35,010 nucleotides of DNA from Deltaproteobacteria bacterium. Lineage in GTDB: Bacteria; Desulfobacterota; Syntrophobacteria; Syntrophobacterales; Syntrophobacteraceae. The notes beneath the pieces are model-generated. The model made no database searches. It had not been told where the DNA came from and was given only the letters and a program-made list of their open reading frames with translations. Location: assembly GCA_021813685.1 (NCBI GenBank), contig JAKAJS010000103.1, forward strand, positions 1 to 35,010, in the 5' to 3' direction. A program made the position numbers and the translations under genes. Of this stretch, positions 32,503 to 35,010 are shown piece by piece; position 1 is the stretch's first letter; each line of letters starts with the position of its first letter.

Positions 32503-33348
32503 ATGATTGGAAGCAGAATTAAGACGACGTTGCTGTTGGGTTTGCTGACCGTGCTCGTGATCTGGATCGGGGGGATGGTTGGAGGCCGGGGCGGGATGTT
32601 TGTGGCCTTCCTGCTGGCCTTGGCGATGAATGCCGGCAGCTATTGGTTTTCCGACCGGATCGTTCTTGCGATGTACCACGCACAACCCATCGACGAACAT
32701 CAAAACCCGGAGCTTTTCCGAATCGTTCGAGAACTGGCTGCGGAAGCGGATCTTCCCATGCCCAAGGTCTACGTGATCCCGCAGGAAGCCCCCAACGCCT
32801 TTGCAACCGGGAGAAACCCCGAGCATGCCGCAGTCGCGGTGACCCAGGGGATCGTGCGCATCCTGACCCCCTCGGAACTCAAGGGTGTCCTCGGACACGA
32901 GCTGGGGCATGTACGAAACCGTGACATCCTCATCAGCTCGATTGCCGCGACCCTTGCGGGGGCAATCATGATGCTGGCAAGCATGGCCCGCTGGGCGGCG
33001 ATCTTTGGAGGCTTCGGGGGCAGGGAAGAAAGAGAGGGCGGCGTTCTGGGGCTCATCGTGACAGCCTTCCTTGCCCCGGTGGCGGCCATGCTCATTCAGC
33101 TCGCGATATCGAGGAGCCGGGAGTATCTTGCCGATCAAACCGGCGCCAGGCTTTCTCACAACCCCGAAGGCCTTGCCCGCGCGCTCGAAAAGCTCGAGGC
33201 CGCCTCCACGCGACTCCCGATGGACGCCAACCCCTCAACGGCACACATGTTCATCGTAAATCCCCTTTCGGGAAAGAGCCTGGCAGGATTGTTCAGCACG
33301 CATCCACCAATCGACGAACGCATCCGCCGGCTCCGTTCGATGGGGTAA
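32503..33348 (+). CDS. htpX: HtpX-type membrane zinc metalloprotease
   Basis: 281 residues from ATG 32503 (GGAG 8 bases before; a GTG at 32494 is less likely). Two membrane helices at the start ([31 protein letters not shown]) and two more in the middle surround the M48 catalytic site HELGH (132-136) with a downstream Glu in [11 protein letters not shown]. HtpX degrades damaged membrane proteins together with FtsH. Placement behind hsp20 fits envelope stress. Confidence 0.95.
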   Translation: MIGSRIKTTLLLGLLTVLVIWIGGMVGGRGGMFVAFLLALAMNAGSYWFSDRIVLAMYHAQPIDEHQNPELFRIVRELAAEADLPMPKVYVIPQEAPNAFATGRNPEHAAVAVTQGIVRILTPSELKGVLGHELGHVRNRDILISSIAATLAGAIMMLASMARWAAIFGGFGGREEREGGVLGLIVTAFLAPVAAMLIQLAISRSREYLADQTGARLSHNPEGLARALEKLEAASTRLPMDANPSTAHMFIVNPLSGKSLAGLFSTHPPIDERIRRLRSMG

Positions 33349-33437
33349 TCTCGCTGTTGGCGTGTCGCAAAGAACTGCGAGAACTTGACACAGGCGTCAA
33401 AGTTCGCTACAGATATGGTGAAAATCCGGCCTCTTGA

Positions 33438-34910
<1,473 letters not shown>

Positions 34911-34946
34911 AATTCGAGATGCGGTAAACACAAGAACTTAAACCGC

Positions 34947-34978
34947 GGGGGCTATCGCCCCCTTGTATCTTAATTTTT
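34947..34978 (+). terminator. Terminator after purA
   Basis: GGGGGC and GCCCCC with a TATC loop, followed by TTGTATCTTAATTTTT. The T-rich tail is imperfect, but the position, 36 bases after the purA stop, is right. Confidence 0.65.
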
Positions 34979-35010
34979 GAACGCATTGATCAATGTGATT
35001 GTGCATCCTA

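Overview
The window looks like ordinary chromosome of a Gram-negative, probably anaerobic bacterium of the former Deltaproteobacteria (Desulfobacterota; perhaps a Syntrophobacter-like lineage), interrupted by one small integrated element. Reasons: roughly 55-60 % GC as judged by eye; a DHH/CBS/poly(A)-polymerase fusion next to an M50 protease and trpS; a STAS-MlaE fusion in an Mla-type lipid transport operon; a separate biotin carboxylase beside a divergent carboxyltransferase; and many intergenic short tandem repeats. The taxonomic call is inference from gene content, not from a search.

Layout. (1) 1-2270: the 3' part of a membrane protein fused to an M23 metallopeptidase (probably a urea transporter fusion), then a secreted TPR protein. 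(2) 2311-9019: a 6.66-kb element in the 3' half of tRNA-Trp(CCA). It is bounded by 53-bp perfect direct repeats, has matching TGCACAGGA repeats inside both ends, and encodes a zinc-ribbon tyrosine integrase, a HigBA-type toxin-antitoxin pair, a protein with tandem CxxC knuckles, a small AlpA/excisionase-like protein, and an overlapping gene set around a DUF3987 (primase/helicase-associated) protein with an apparent frameshift. Inside the next gene lies a striking array of six CTGCTAA heptamers in two mirrored triplets. No capsid, terminase or relaxase genes were recognised. (3) 9048-21330: biotin carboxylase and carboxyltransferase, xerD, the DHH/CBS/poly(A)-polymerase fusion, an M50 protease, trpS, an rluB-type pseudouridine synthase and a large membrane-anchored TPR protein. 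(4) 21395-26758: tRNA-Val(CAC), a secreted Gly/Tyr-rich protein, an IHF/HU protein, and an Mla-like ABC lipid-transport operon (STAS-MlaE, MlaF, MlaD, auxiliary lipoprotein). (5) 26724-31816, mostly minus strand: a divergent DnaA with an abnormal Walker B motif, a 52-aa membrane peptide, a DUF3795 zinc-ribbon protein and proS. (6) 31992-35010: hsp20 and htpX (a stress pair) and purA with a terminator.

Most of the host genes are housekeeping: translation (trpS, proS, two tRNAs, CCA/poly(A) enzyme, pseudouridine synthase), purine synthesis, chromosome maintenance (xerD, IHF, DnaA-like) and envelope upkeep. The novel material is concentrated in the tRNA-Trp element, the DnaA-like protein, and the carboxylase pair that lacks a biotin carrier domain.
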